Shown here piece after piece: positions 8,691-17,858 of a DNA stretch of 64,000 nucleotides (position 1 is the first letter of the stretch; each line of letters starts with the position of its first letter). The position numbers and the translations under genes were made by a program. The notes under the pieces are model-generated. The model had not been told where the DNA came from. It ran no database searches and saw only the letters and a program-made list of their open reading frames with translations. The stretch is from Paenibacillus wulumuqiensis. GTDB lineage: Bacteria; Bacillota; Bacilli; Paenibacillales; Paenibacillaceae. The stretch spans positions 41,624 through 105,623 of the forward strand of contig NZ_KQ040793.1 of assembly GCF_000971965.1 (NCBI RefSeq), read 5' to 3'.

Positions 8691-10460
8691 TTACATCGCG
8701 GCACTTTCCGGTGCAAGGGGAGCGACGAAGAATACCGGCTTTTGCTGCTCATTCTGCTGATAGGCGACCATTAACAGACTGCGTCCTTCCGCGCCGGTAA
8801 TCGGCACGCCAACCAGCAGCTGATCGAGGCGAAACGGCAGTTCTTCCATCACCATATGCTTGTGCATTTCCTTGTCGCTGAGTCCCAGCTCCGCAAATTC
8901 CGGTGAGATCGTCTCCGGCTGCTTGACCGCACGCTGGATATGATGGTTAAGCCGGGTCTTGTCGACGGTCGGTTCCCACCAGATTTTGCGCGGCTTGTAT
9001 TTATGATTGAGAAAGTAGTCCAGCTTCATCAGTCCGAGGATCACATCCATCCGTGCTGTCCCGCGATCTGTCAGGAACGATTGCAGCCGGATAAACAAAT
9101 CTTCCAGCTGATGCCCGATCTTTTGCCAGCCCTGCGCTTCCCAGTAATTACCGAACTCCTGGAAAAAGTCGAACGGTGAGCTGAATTCATCCTTCATCAG
9201 ATAATGCAGCGTATAATCCATCCGGTGAGCGTTCCAGTACTTTTCCAATACATCTTCCAGCCGTTTGAGCCGGACAATATCGTCAAAAGACAGCATATGA
9301 CTGCTCAAAATCTCATACGGCGCCTGATCCATATACGTGTATTCATACTTGTCCGCATCGATTCGCAGGCCGGTGCCGCGCAGCATTTTGAGGAAGCCCA
9401 GTTGCAGCTCTTCCGGTCCAAGTGCAAATACATCGTTGAACGTTTTGCGGAATGTATTGTAATCTTCCATCGGCAGCCCGGCGATCAGATCGAGATGCTG
9501 GTCGATTTTGCCGGACTCTCTAATCTTGGTAACGGTACGGCTCAGTTTGGTAAAGTTCTGCCGGCGCTTAACCAGTTCATTGGTCGGATCGTTGGTCGAC
9601 TGCACGCCAATCTCGAAGCGGAACACACCCGGCGGCGCATGCTCGGCCAGATAATCCAGCACTTCCGGACGCATAATATCGGCGGTAATCTCAAACTGGA
9701 ACGTACAGCCGTTATGATTGTCAATCAGAAACCGGAACATTTCCAGTGCATAGTCACGCTTGATATTAAAAGTACGATCCACGAATTTGATCAGCTTGGC
9801 GCCATTTGCAATCAGATACAGAATATCGCTCTTGGTTCGCTCAATATCAAAATACCGTACTCCCACCTCAATACTCGACAGACAGAACTGACAGCTGAAT
9901 GGACAACCCCGGCTCGTCTCAAAATACACGACCCGCTTTGACAAATCCGGGATATCCTCCACAAACCGGTGCGGACTCGGCAGCGCGTTTAGATCCTGCT
10001 TTGGACGACCCGGCATGACGATAACTTCTTCACCTTTGCGGTAGGCGACTCCATAAATAAAGTGGTACTTGCCTGCTCCTTCGATCTCCTGGAGAAGATG
10101 GTGGAACGTCTCCTCCCCTTCCCCGATCACGATAAAATCCACATTATGCAACCGGTTCATCCAGTATTCGGTATCATAGGACACTTCCGGTCCGCCGAGA
10201 ACGATACGAACTTCCGGCAGCACTTTTTTGAGCACATCGATGACCTTGATCGTCTCTTCGATATTCCAGATATAACAGGAAAATCCGATCACATCCGGAC
10301 GACGCTGGTACAGATCGGACACGATGTTCATCACCGGGTCCTTGATCGTGTATTCGGCCAGGTCGATGTCAAAGTCTTTTTCGCTGTAGGCTTTGAGACA
10401 GCGGATCGCCAGGGACGTGTGAATGTATTTGGCATTCAGGGTGGACAGTACGACTTTCAT
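8691..10460 (-). CDS. B12-binding-domain radical SAM protein
   Basis: A 589-residue class B radical SAM protein of the DUF4080-containing type. Residues about 1-140 form a cobalamin-binding-like Rossmann domain (VVLSTLNAKYIHTSLAIRCL, VIGFSCYIWN, VLGGPEV, IGEGEETF). The radical SAM core follows, with the 4Fe-4S cysteines Cys186, Cys190 and Cys193 in GCPFSCQFC and later strands such as EITADIM and LIAGLP. The C-terminal 200 residues are the DUF4080 region. Relatives are often annotated as Mg-protoporphyrin cyclase-like, but most have no proven reaction. It is monocistronic. Its presence gives the cell a plausible use for the B12 made by genes at 50.7-60.8 kb. Confidence 0.9.
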   Translation of the reverse strand: MKVVLSTLNAKYIHTSLAIRCLKAYSEKDFDIDLAEYTIKDPVMNIVSDLYQRRPDVIGFSCYIWNIEETIKVIDVLKKVLPEVRIVLGGPEVSYDTEYWMNRLHNVDFIVIGEGEETFHHLLQEIEGAGKYHFIYGVAYRKGEEVIVMPGRPKQDLNALPSPHRFVEDIPDLSKRVVYFETSRGCPFSCQFCLSSIEVGVRYFDIERTKSDILYLIANGAKLIKFVDRTFNIKRDYALEMFRFLIDNHNGCTFQFEITADIMRPEVLDYLAEHAPPGVFRFEIGVQSTNDPTNELVKRRQNFTKLSRTVTKIRESGKIDQHLDLIAGLPMEDYNTFRKTFNDVFALGPEELQLGFLKMLRGTGLRIDADKYEYTYMDQAPYEILSSHMLSFDDIVRLKRLEDVLEKYWNAHRMDYTLHYLMKDEFSSPFDFFQEFGNYWEAQGWQKIGHQLEDLFIRLQSFLTDRGTARMDVILGLMKLDYFLNHKYKPRKIWWEPTVDKTRLNHHIQRAVKQPETISPEFAELGLSDKEMHKHMVMEELPFRLDQLLVGVPITGAEGRSLLMVAYQQNEQQKPVFFVAPLAPESAAM

Positions 10461-10580
10461 GGGATCGCTCCTTTCAGTGTGCGTAGGCGTTGGCAGACTT
10501 CTCTTTTCTCCGCTCCGTGCGTGTGCCTGTCTATGAAGCAGACGTAAGGAATGTAATACCGTACGAGCCGATATGGAACA

Positions 10581-11333
10581 TTAATATACGCTGCTGTTGC
10601 GGTTGTTGATTATGGTAGTGAATGTGTTGTTGACGTCCTGGATGACCTGGTCGGCGCAGGTGTTGATGAAGAAGTGGCCATCTGGATAGGTGAAATAATC
10701 ACAGGAGACTGCAGAGTATGCGCTCCAGCTATGGATGTCTTCTGTGGTCATATTATCCTGTTCTCCGGTCATGACGAAGATGGGCAGCGGAAGTGGTGGG
10801 TACTGTCCGTCATATCGATAGTCTTCCACCAGACGGAAATCGGCCCGCAGGATCGGCAGGAACAGCTGCAGCAGCTCCTCATGCTCCAGTACGGCGTCCG
10901 GCAGTCCGCCGAGTGTGCGGACTTTTTCCATAAATTGATCATCCGGTAGGGAACCCCACTGGTGATCCCGACTAATATGCGGCGGCACCCGGCCTGCGAA
11001 GAAGCTGCAGATTGGATAGCGACCGGTCTCCCGGTGCACTTTATGTATCATTTCAAAAGCCAGCATGCTGCCCATGCTGTGTCCCACAAAAGCAAACTCC
11101 CGGTCGTCTTGCAGATGATCTCTCATATCCTTCCAGGCACTCTCAATCACCGCGTCCATTTGCTCCAGCAGCGGTTCGCTCATCCGGCTTCCATGACCGG
11201 GCAGCTCTATCGGAATCAGTTCGACGTCGGGATGCAGCTGCTTTCTCCAGCTGTTAAATATATTGCTGCTGCCGCCGGCATAGGCAAAGGCGAACAATCT
11301 GATTTTGCGTGCATTCGAATGGCTGTATAACAT
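10581..11333 (-). CDS. Type II thioesterase (alpha/beta hydrolase)
   Basis: A 250-residue external thioesterase of the kind that removes stalled or wrong acyl groups from NRPS/PKS carrier proteins. The catalytic triad is readable: Ser86 in FVGHSMGSM, Asp193 in GEQDNMT and His220 in PDGHFF. The N-terminal AFAYAGGSS and ELPGHGSR blocks are typical. No NRPS or PKS gene is in the window, so it is an orphan here; it could serve a remote cluster. The ribosome site is GAGAGGA about 12 bases before ATG. Confidence 0.85.
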   Translation of the reverse strand: MLYSHSNARKIRLFAFAYAGGSSNIFNSWRKQLHPDVELIPIELPGHGSRMSEPLLEQMDAVIESAWKDMRDHLQDDREFAFVGHSMGSMLAFEMIHKVHRETGRYPICSFFAGRVPPHISRDHQWGSLPDDQFMEKVRTLGGLPDAVLEHEELLQLFLPILRADFRLVEDYRYDGQYPPLPLPIFVMTGEQDNMTTEDIHSWSAYSAVSCDYFTYPDGHFFINTCADQVIQDVNNTFTTIINNRNSSVY

Positions 11334-11420
11334 GAAATATCGTTCCTCTCTTCAGTGAAATTGAATACAGGGTGATGCTTTGTTTGCTTTTCCTATAGCG
11401 GCTTGAGATAATACGTTCCT

Positions 11421-12251
11421 TTACAGACAGCCGAGTACCCAGCCTTCGCGCTGGATCAGCCCGTGTTCATCCACACCCAGCGTAGCCAGCTGCAGATACG
11501 GCTCCAAGGTGTGGGACTGATCGCGCTGCTGCATCCAGCGGGCGATATAGCAGGCATCCCGCTCGTGTTCACTTATCGCGGCACTCCAGCCATCTTCCGC
11601 TATCCGCCGCCGATACAGTGACGGATATCCCTCCACAATCACATGATGATCTGCCGGAATATCCAGCCCGTCATACGGCCAGAAATGTACTTTCATCCCG
11701 CGTTGCTGCTGATATCTGCGCAGTCTGCCAATCCATGGCAATACGGTATGGGTCGAATAGGAGACGGCGCCCTGCATACCGGATACCCGGTCCAGATCGG
11801 TGACGCTTTTGGTACTGGGGATGAATTCACGCTCCACCAGCCGCTTGTCTGTCGAATTTGTATAATCGGCCTGCTGCTTGCTGTCTTTCATGGTGAGCCG
11901 GGTGGTTTTCCACGTACGATTACTCCACTGCAGGAACTGGTCCCAGTCTGCCAGCTGCAGCCGATCAAGCTGTGTGACCGGATAGGATAGACCCGCATCG
12001 ATTCCAATGATCATTCGTTCACTGCTGTTCAGCAGTTGATCACGCAGCCAGATATAGATGCTTCGCCTTGACCACCAACCGGATTTGGCAGGAGGGATAT
12101 TGATACTGCGGCTTGTCCTGTCGGGAGGCGGGTACAGCAGACGGTAAATGCCTGCCTCATCAGCCTCGGCTACTGCAAGACCGCGTATATGCGAATCCGG
12201 ACGCTCTGCACCGGAATAATCTATACCTATATATTTCTGAAATAAAGGCAT
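11421..12251 (-). CDS. DUF429-like protein (RNase H-fold)
   Basis: A 276-residue soluble protein. The opening YIGIDYSGA strand, the internal IIGIDAGLSYPV strand and the late VEGYPSLYRRR...HERDACYIARWM segment, with an acidic residue following each strand, match the layout of DUF429 proteins, thought to be RNase H-like nucleases of unknown role. The start has AAGGAAGG 6 bases upstream. It lies downstream of recQ on the same strand, but a terminator stands between. The family call is by motif order only. Confidence 0.6.
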   Translation of the reverse strand: MPLFQKYIGIDYSGAERPDSHIRGLAVAEADEAGIYRLLYPPPDRTSRSINIPPAKSGWWSRRSIYIWLRDQLLNSSERMIIGIDAGLSYPVTQLDRLQLADWDQFLQWSNRTWKTTRLTMKDSKQQADYTNSTDKRLVEREFIPSTKSVTDLDRVSGMQGAVSYSTHTVLPWIGRLRRYQQQRGMKVHFWPYDGLDIPADHHVIVEGYPSLYRRRIAEDGWSAAISEHERDACYIARWMQQRDQSHTLEPYLQLATLGVDEHGLIQREGWVLGCL

Positions 12252-12557
12252 ATCAACCTTCCTTCACTTCGTTATTTATTGAAAAGAATACCATTGGTAA
12301 TTGGAAAAACACATCTTAGACTGGGCTAAACTTCCAGTCTTGTTCAGTATACACCGCGATCCGCATGATGGCGACGTCCGCTCGGATATTCTTCATGATT
12401 CACTGGACCGCAAAATATGTATGTTGCTCTGCTGATTGGTCGCAGAGCATGCTGTACTTAATAGAAGACAATGCAGCGGACTAAAAAAAGCATGGCACCC
12501 TCACAGGCACCACGCTTTTTTCTGAAATCAATACAACTATAAATACCCGTCATCTTC
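12252..12557. other. Intergenic region between DUF429-like gene and recQ
   Basis: 306 bp without a gene. It holds the recQ terminator at 12483-12522; the rest is presumed promoter DNA of the DUF429-like gene and shows nothing specific. Confidence 0.5.
12483..12522 (-). terminator. recQ terminator
   Basis: On the minus strand GCGTGGTGCC pairs with GGTGCCATGC and is followed by TTTTTTT, 36 bases beyond the recQ stop codon. Confidence 0.85.
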
Positions 12558-14432
12558 CTACAGCTCATCACCATAGACGCTGTCTTCTTCCATCGTCTTC
12601 TTCTGGAAAAAGGCAAGAAACGGCTCGCCGTATTTGCGATATTTGACTTCGCCGACCCCTTTGATCGTCAGCATCTCGCCTTCGCTCTGTGGCTCCACTA
12701 CACTCATCTCACGCAGTGTAGCATCGTTGAAAATGATATAGGAAGGCACGCCTTCGCGTGAAGCCAGCTCACGCCGGATCAGGCGCAGCTGTTCGAAGAT
12801 CGTCTCGTTCACGGCAGACAGCTCTTCACCGCGGCTGCCGGAACGACTGCGTGAAGACGCGGCTCGGCCGGCTGCAGCAGCGGCAGGCAGCGGTGCTCTT
12901 TGCATCACTTTGTGCTGGCCTTTTAACACTTCGCCAGCCAAAGGCTGCAGCTTCACTACCGGATATTGCCCTTCGGTCAGCAGCAGATATCCCTCGGCAG
13001 CCAGTACATTGATGCGCTCGGAGATTTCCTTTTCCGTCAGATGAGACAGCAGGCCATGGGTAGGCAGCTCGTCGAACTTGTATTGTACGATCTTTTTGTT
13101 GCGTGATCCCTTGAGCACCTGGGCAACGACGGATACGCCGAACCGCTCGCGCAGCCGGTAGATGCAGGAGAAGATCTTTTGCGCTTCAATGGTCGTATCG
13201 ACCAGTTCGCGGCTGTCCCGGCAGGAACTGCACTGTCCGCACGGCTCACCGGAATGTTCTTCGCCAAAGTAGTCCAGCATGGCGTTGCGCAGACATTTGG
13301 TCGTATAGCAGTAGTCGATCATCTGCTGCATTTTGCGGTAATCGTTATGCTTGCGGTCGCCTTCGTTCATATTCTGTTCCAGCAGGAACTTCTGGGTCAT
13401 GATATCCTGCGGACTGAACAGCAGAATACATTCACTCGGATCACCGTCACGACCAGCACGGCCGGCTTCCTGAATATAGGCTTCCATATTTTTGGGCATA
13501 TTATAATGAATAACATAACGTACGTTGGATTTGTCGATCCCCATACCGAATGCATTGGTCGCGACAATGACACGCACATCATCGTACAGGAATGCTTCCT
13601 GGCTCTGATCACGCTCATCGTCACTCATCCCGGCGTGATAACGACCGGCACTTACACCGCTGCTGAGCAGACGGCTGTATAGATCATCCACATCCTTGCG
13701 CGTGGCAGCATACACAATCCCCGACTCATTTTCATGAGAACGGGCATAATCAATAACAAACTCCTTGCGCTGGGTCCCCCGCAGTACGGACATGGACAGA
13801 TTGTCCCGTCCCAGTCCGGTAATAAATACTTCCGGTTGATCCAGACGCAGCAGCCGCAAAATATCGCTGCGCACTTCCGGCGTAGCCGTAGCGGTAAAAG
13901 CCGCCACCATCGGGCGCTCCGGCATCTGCTCCACGAATGGGGCAATCTCCAAATAACTCGTCCGGAAATCATGTCCCCACTGGGAGACACAGTGTGCTTC
14001 ATCGACAGCGATACAGGTAATCTGCATGCCGTTCATCTCGTCACGGAACCAGTCCAGCTCCAGTCGCTCGGGTGCAACATACAGCAGCTTCAGTTCTCCG
14101 CGCCGGGCGGCACGAATACGATCATTTACTTCTTTGCCCGACAATGTGCTGTTAATATACGCAGCAGGCACTCCGGCTGCGGTCAGTGCATCCACCTGAT
14201 CCTTCATCAGAGAGATCAGCGGTGAAATCACCAGCGTCACCCCATCGTTGACAAGCGCCGGAATCTGGTAACAGATCGACTTACCACCGCCGGTTGGCAT
14301 AATGCCCAGCGTATCACGTCGTTCCAGCAGACTGGAAACAATCTTGCGCTGTCCTTCCCGAAAATCCTCATATCCAAAATATTTCTGCAGCAGCTCCTGT
14401 GCCTGCTGCATGGCAGGCGCCTGCACGCTCAT
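12558..14432 (-). CDS. recQ: ATP-dependent DNA helicase RecQ
   Basis: A 624-residue superfamily 2 helicase unwinding DNA 3'-5' in recombination and fork repair. Domains in order: two RecA-like helicase lobes with Walker A MPTGGGKS (about residues 45-52), DEAH in VDEAHC, and the arginine-finger segment QEAGRAGRDG; a zinc-binding module with Cys in the pattern C-x16-C-x2-C-x2-C (CLRN...PCGQCSSC); a winged-helix RQC domain; and a C-terminal HRDC domain (EQLRLIRRELASREGVPSYIIF). ATG at 14432 has TAGGAG 8 bases upstream; the TTG two codons earlier overlaps the spacer. The linker before HRDC carries a low-complexity Ala/Arg/Ser run. Confidence 0.96.
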   Translation of the reverse strand: MSVQAPAMQQAQELLQKYFGYEDFREGQRKIVSSLLERRDTLGIMPTGGGKSICYQIPALVNDGVTLVISPLISLMKDQVDALTAAGVPAAYINSTLSGKEVNDRIRAARRGELKLLYVAPERLELDWFRDEMNGMQITCIAVDEAHCVSQWGHDFRTSYLEIAPFVEQMPERPMVAAFTATATPEVRSDILRLLRLDQPEVFITGLGRDNLSMSVLRGTQRKEFVIDYARSHENESGIVYAATRKDVDDLYSRLLSSGVSAGRYHAGMSDDERDQSQEAFLYDDVRVIVATNAFGMGIDKSNVRYVIHYNMPKNMEAYIQEAGRAGRDGDPSECILLFSPQDIMTQKFLLEQNMNEGDRKHNDYRKMQQMIDYCYTTKCLRNAMLDYFGEEHSGEPCGQCSSCRDSRELVDTTIEAQKIFSCIYRLRERFGVSVVAQVLKGSRNKKIVQYKFDELPTHGLLSHLTEKEISERINVLAAEGYLLLTEGQYPVVKLQPLAGEVLKGQHKVMQRAPLPAAAAAGRAASSRSRSGSRGEELSAVNETIFEQLRLIRRELASREGVPSYIIFNDATLREMSVVEPQSEGEMLTIKGVGEVKYRKYGEPFLAFFQKKTMEEDSVYGDEL

Positions 14433-14603
14433 GTACAAAACTCCTATCTCATAAAATGTATCTTTACATCTTGTAGTATTGATTGGCTTATCATATGATC
14501 TGCCCAGCGGCAGGTGACAATTAACTTTATCTCATTACAGTATACTCTTCTTCTATTTTATCAGAGTATGCCTGTGAATGTATGCTATTTGCGGCAGACG
14601 GCA

Positions 14604-14647
14604 AAAAGCAGACCCGTAAGGATACGTAGCCTGCCTGGTCTGCTTCC
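14604..14647 (-). terminator. Orphan terminator-like hairpin
   Basis: On the minus strand AAGCAGACC pairs with GGTCTGCTT and is followed by TTTTGCC. No minus-strand gene lies upstream of it within the 250 bp before the PPC-domain gene, so it terminates no visible transcript. Confidence 0.5.
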
Positions 14648-14832
14648 TGTTTTCAATTATAGCGTAATCTATGGTCTTTTCCCAGTGTATTTGCATCTGC
14701 TGGCTACGATATAATCATCCTCTTTTCTCAAATCATATGGATTAGTAGCAAGTTAGCACTACTCTTTATCAATACTATGTAATAAGAACCATTATAATTT
14801 TGCATTATTTAGGGCTTAAAGTATATTTATGG

Positions 14833-14860
14833 TTGACAACTAATTGTTAAGATATATAAT
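14833..14860 (+). promoter_or_regulatory. Consensus sigma-A promoter of the PPC-domain gene
   Basis: TTGACA (14833-14838) and TATAAT (14855-14860) are both perfect, with a 16-base spacer. TTGACAACTAATTGTTAA, which covers the -35 and spacer, is a near-perfect inverted repeat and could be an operator. Confidence 0.8.
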
Positions 14861-14897
14861 AAAATGGTAATTTAATACATTTAAAGGGGATAGTAAT

Positions 14898-16238
14898 TTG
14901 AAATTAAAATTGAAAATATTGAGTGTCGCTGCGCTTGCTCTATCAATTGGGGTTAGTATGAGTAACCCTTCTGCTTATGCACAATCCGGTTCCTCTACAG
15001 ATTCTTTTCCAAAGCCTCACAACTTTAAACCATTAATTGAGTCAGCACCCTCCGCAAATAAATCTGCTGATCAAAAGAAAGTACCTCCTAAAAATATCGA
15101 TTTGCAAAACCAAAATCTGCGTAGCCTAACAGTAGCCGAAGATACATACGGCACTAACACCTCACCGGATCAAGCTCTTACCATTAATAGCAACACCATT
15201 ACTAATGGCTACATTACTCAGCAGGGAGAGAGCCGCTGGTATAAAACATCCGTGCCCGCCAACTTGAAGCTGACTGCTTATATGGCTGCAGGCGCTACCA
15301 ACACCGATTATGATCTGGCACTATATCGCCTGAACACGACAACATCTACGTTGGAACAAGTCTCTCTCTCTTCCAAAGGCGCAGGACTGTATGAGCTGCT
15401 TAGCTATATTGCAACGTCTGGAACCTACTATATCAGTGTAACTTCTTACCAAGGTGCTGATACAACCAATCCATTCACGCTGTTTACTACTCAATCAGAC
15501 AGCTATGATCAAAGTGAGCCGGATGATAATCCATGGTTTGCCAAAGATCGCGGTACTACACCTTTCACCAGCCAACAAAACATTGATAATGCTCTCGACG
15601 AAGACTGGAGTAAAATCACTTTGAATGCACAGAGCAAAGTAAATCTTCGTTTGAATAATACGTCTGCTAACGGTACCTATATGCTGCAAATCTGGGACGC
15701 CAACCTGAAAAGTTTGGGTACACTGAACCAGAATGCAGATGGACAGATTATACTTCCTGCTGGAAGTTATTATGTGCAGGTAATGGCACCATCCAATTTT
15801 GACCTTACTACCCCCTATACACTCAGTGTTAATTACCAAAATGCGGCCATTACACGTGTTGCCATTAGTGAAGTGGTCTCCGACCGTGGTGTGCAAGGAA
15901 TGGTAAACTATGGTTACGGCAAAAAGTGGCGAGTAGGCTATAATATTACCGTTAAAGGCCGTGCTTTTGATGCTACGGGCAATCCAATTGCCAATGGACT
16001 GGTAAGCGTAGGAGTAAAAGTAAAGCTGAACAATAAAATTATTACACAAGTTGGCACTACAGACAGTATGGGATACTTTTCTGTTCCACTGAACATCGGC
16101 CCGGCTATAGGTCAGTACTCTTATTCTGCACCGGTGTCTACTCATTATTTTGATATTATTGATATTGCCTTTGCAAGTGGAACAAATACCGTGCAAGCCG
16201 ATATTAATACACTGTATCATTTTGCATACAGCAGCTGA
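14898..16238 (+). CDS. Secreted protein with two PPC-like domains
   Basis: A 446-residue exported protein with no recognised enzyme domain. It has a Sec signal peptide ending at AYA-QS (about residue 28), a Ser/Pro/Lys-rich linker, two bacterial pre-peptidase C-terminal-like beta-sandwich modules (about residues 92-195, with SRWYKTSVPANLKLTAYM...YDLALYRL, and 205-315, with DEDWSKITLNAQSKVNLRL), and a C-terminal segment (about 340-446) resembling a carboxypeptidase-regulatory-like fold (KGRAFDATGNPIANG...TDSMGYFSVPL). The start is TTG: GGGGA lies 7 bases upstream and no ATG is usable before the signal peptide. Codon use is visibly AT-richer than its neighbours, a sign of separate origin. PPC modules usually accompany a protease, absent here. 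Confidence 0.82.
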   Translation: MKLKLKILSVAALALSIGVSMSNPSAYAQSGSSTDSFPKPHNFKPLIESAPSANKSADQKKVPPKNIDLQNQNLRSLTVAEDTYGTNTSPDQALTINSNTITNGYITQQGESRWYKTSVPANLKLTAYMAAGATNTDYDLALYRLNTTTSTLEQVSLSSKGAGLYELLSYIATSGTYYISVTSYQGADTTNPFTLFTTQSDSYDQSEPDDNPWFAKDRGTTPFTSQQNIDNALDEDWSKITLNAQSKVNLRLNNTSANGTYMLQIWDANLKSLGTLNQNADGQIILPAGSYYVQVMAPSNFDLTTPYTLSVNYQNAAITRVAISEVVSDRGVQGMVNYGYGKKWRVGYNITVKGRAFDATGNPIANGLVSVGVKVKLNNKIITQVGTTDSMGYFSVPLNIGPAIGQYSYSAPVSTHYFDIIDIAFASGTNTVQADINTLYHFAYSS

Positions 16239-16317
16239 TAAAAATAGAATTCTTGAATTTTATTACAATATAAATTATCCTTTGTTATTGGACCTTTTCT
16301 TAGAGGACTCAAATACA

Positions 16318-16362
16318 AGAAAAGCGGCAATCTTTCCTCGGAAGGATGCCGCTTTTTTTGTA
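16318..16362 (+). terminator. Terminator between the PPC gene and mmuP
   Basis: AAAAGCGGCA pairs with TGCCGCTTTT across an inner TCCT/AGGA step and is followed by a T-run. A-rich flank on the other side makes it usable by both convergent genes. Confidence 0.85.
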
Positions 16363-16410
16363 TTTGTGCAGTCTTTCTATGGCTGGATGCCATAGCATGG
16401 GTCGAGCATA

Positions 16411-17814
16411 TTAGGTTTTACGCAGAATTTGCTGAATATAATACACTACATAACACAGCACCATAAAAGCAATCCCGCAGTAAAAAGCCAGACTCTGATT
16501 CGGATCAAAGGCTATACCGATACACGACGCCAGACAGAGCACAAAAGCGGCAATCGGTACAAACGGATACAGCGGCGTGCGATATTTCAGATCGCGTACA
16601 TCATGGCCTTCACGAATATACTGTCTGCGGAACATGAACTGGGATGCCGTAATGCCCATCCAGACCACGACAACGGCAAAGCCCGACACCGACACCAGGA
16701 AAATATATACCGTATCCGGTGCCAGCACACTCGACAGCAGCGCCAGTCCCCCGCCGAGCATACTGACGATCATCGCATTCAGCGGAATGCCCGCACGGGT
16801 CAGTCTGGCAAACAGCGGCGGCAGCAGACGCTCGGAAGAAAGCGACCACAGCATCCGCGAACACGCGTAGAGACCGGAGTTCGCCGCCGACAGCAGCGCG
16901 GTAATGATAACAAAGTTCATCAGATCCGCCGCATACGGAATACCGATCCGATCAAATACAACGACAAACGGACTCTCGATCACACCCGCCTGCCGCCAGG
17001 GGATCAGGGCCGACAGCACGAAAATCGTACCGACAAAGAAAATAATGAGGCGGCCCACAGTCGCCTTGATCGCGCGCGGAATCGTCTTCTCCGGTTCCAC
17101 ACTCTCCCCGGCGGCAATACCGATCAGCTCGGTACCCGAGAAAGCAAAGTTCACGGACAGCATCGCCATAAAGATCGGAAAGATGCCATTTGGGAACAGC
17201 CCGCTGTCACTCGTAAAATTACTGAGCAGCGGTGCAGCATTCGTATCGTTCATCGGCAGCAGTCCAAACACCGCCGCCCCGCCCAATACGATAAACAGCA
17301 AAATAACCGCCACCTTGATACCGGAAAACCAGAACTCGGCTTCGGCAAAAGAACGCACCGAGAACGCATTTAACAAAAAGACCAGTATGGCGAATATGCC
17401 GCTCCACATCCAGACCGATGTATCCGGGAACCAGCGCTGCATTAATAGACCGGCTGCCGTAAATTCCGATCCGAGCGCGACTGCCCAGGTAAGCCAGTAC
17501 ATCCAGGCAATCATGTACCCGGTGCCCGGGCCGATAAACTTCGCGGCATACGCGTGAAAGGCTCCCGTTACCGGCATATGTACAGACAGTTCGCCCAGAC
17601 AAAGCATTACCAGATAGACGATAACCGCGCCGACCAGATAGGCCAGAATCGTACCGAGCGGACCTGCCTGATTAATCGTATATCCCGAACTGAGAAAGAG
17701 GCCGGTTCCGATCACACCCCCGAGAGAGAGCATGACCAGATGACGGCTTTTCATTTTGCGTTGAAATTGTCCGGCTTCGGCTTCCTTAGCCGCCGGTTCC
17801 TGTTCTGCTGACAT
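16411..17814 (-). CDS. mmuP: APC-family amino acid permease, likely S-methylmethionine uptake
   Basis: A 467-residue transporter with about 12 membrane segments. The first helix carries [13 protein letters not shown], the substrate-binding signature of the amino acid transporter (AAT) subgroup of the APC superfamily. It is downstream of the homocysteine S-methyltransferase gene on the same strand with a 44-bp gap, the arrangement of ybgG-ybgF in Bacillus subtilis and mmuP/mmuM in E. coli, so S-methylmethionine is the likely substrate. The N-terminal 20 residues are Glu/Ala-rich. AAGGTAGG precedes ATG. Specificity rests on context, since AAT permeases are alike in sequence. Confidence 0.85.
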   Translation of the reverse strand: MSAEQEPAAKEAEAGQFQRKMKSRHLVMLSLGGVIGTGLFLSSGYTINQAGPLGTILAYLVGAVIVYLVMLCLGELSVHMPVTGAFHAYAAKFIGPGTGYMIAWMYWLTWAVALGSEFTAAGLLMQRWFPDTSVWMWSGIFAILVFLLNAFSVRSFAEAEFWFSGIKVAVILLFIVLGGAAVFGLLPMNDTNAAPLLSNFTSDSGLFPNGIFPIFMAMLSVNFAFSGTELIGIAAGESVEPEKTIPRAIKATVGRLIIFFVGTIFVLSALIPWRQAGVIESPFVVVFDRIGIPYAADLMNFVIITALLSAANSGLYACSRMLWSLSSERLLPPLFARLTRAGIPLNAMIVSMLGGGLALLSSVLAPDTVYIFLVSVSGFAVVVVWMGITASQFMFRRQYIREGHDVRDLKYRTPLYPFVPIAAFVLCLASCIGIAFDPNQSLAFYCGIAFMVLCYVVYYIQQILRKT

Positions 17815-17858
17815 GACATTCCTACCTTTCCTTATTGAAGCTTATTCAATTTGCTGCG

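Larger units (their letters stand above)
14433..14897. other. Intergenic region between recQ and the PPC-domain gene
   Basis: 465 bp with no credible gene. It contains an orphan terminator-like hairpin at 14604-14647 and a consensus sigma-A promoter at 14833-14860. Base composition turns sharply AT-rich from about 14.7 kb onward. Confidence 0.5.

Noticed and set aside
11421..14432. recQ and the DUF429-like gene as a single defence-type operon
   Set aside because: A strong terminator stands between them and the recQ protein is a standard housekeeping helicase with zinc, RQC and HRDC domains.
14514..14714. Plus-strand ORF of 66 codons in the recQ-PPC gap
   Set aside because: No ribosome site, and it runs through the terminator-like hairpin.
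16429..17373. A 314-codon plus-strand open frame inside mmuP
   Set aside because: It is the shadow of a conserved membrane permease on the other strand. Its product is a Arg/His/Gln-rich, low-hydrophobicity translation without domains and with no ribosome site.
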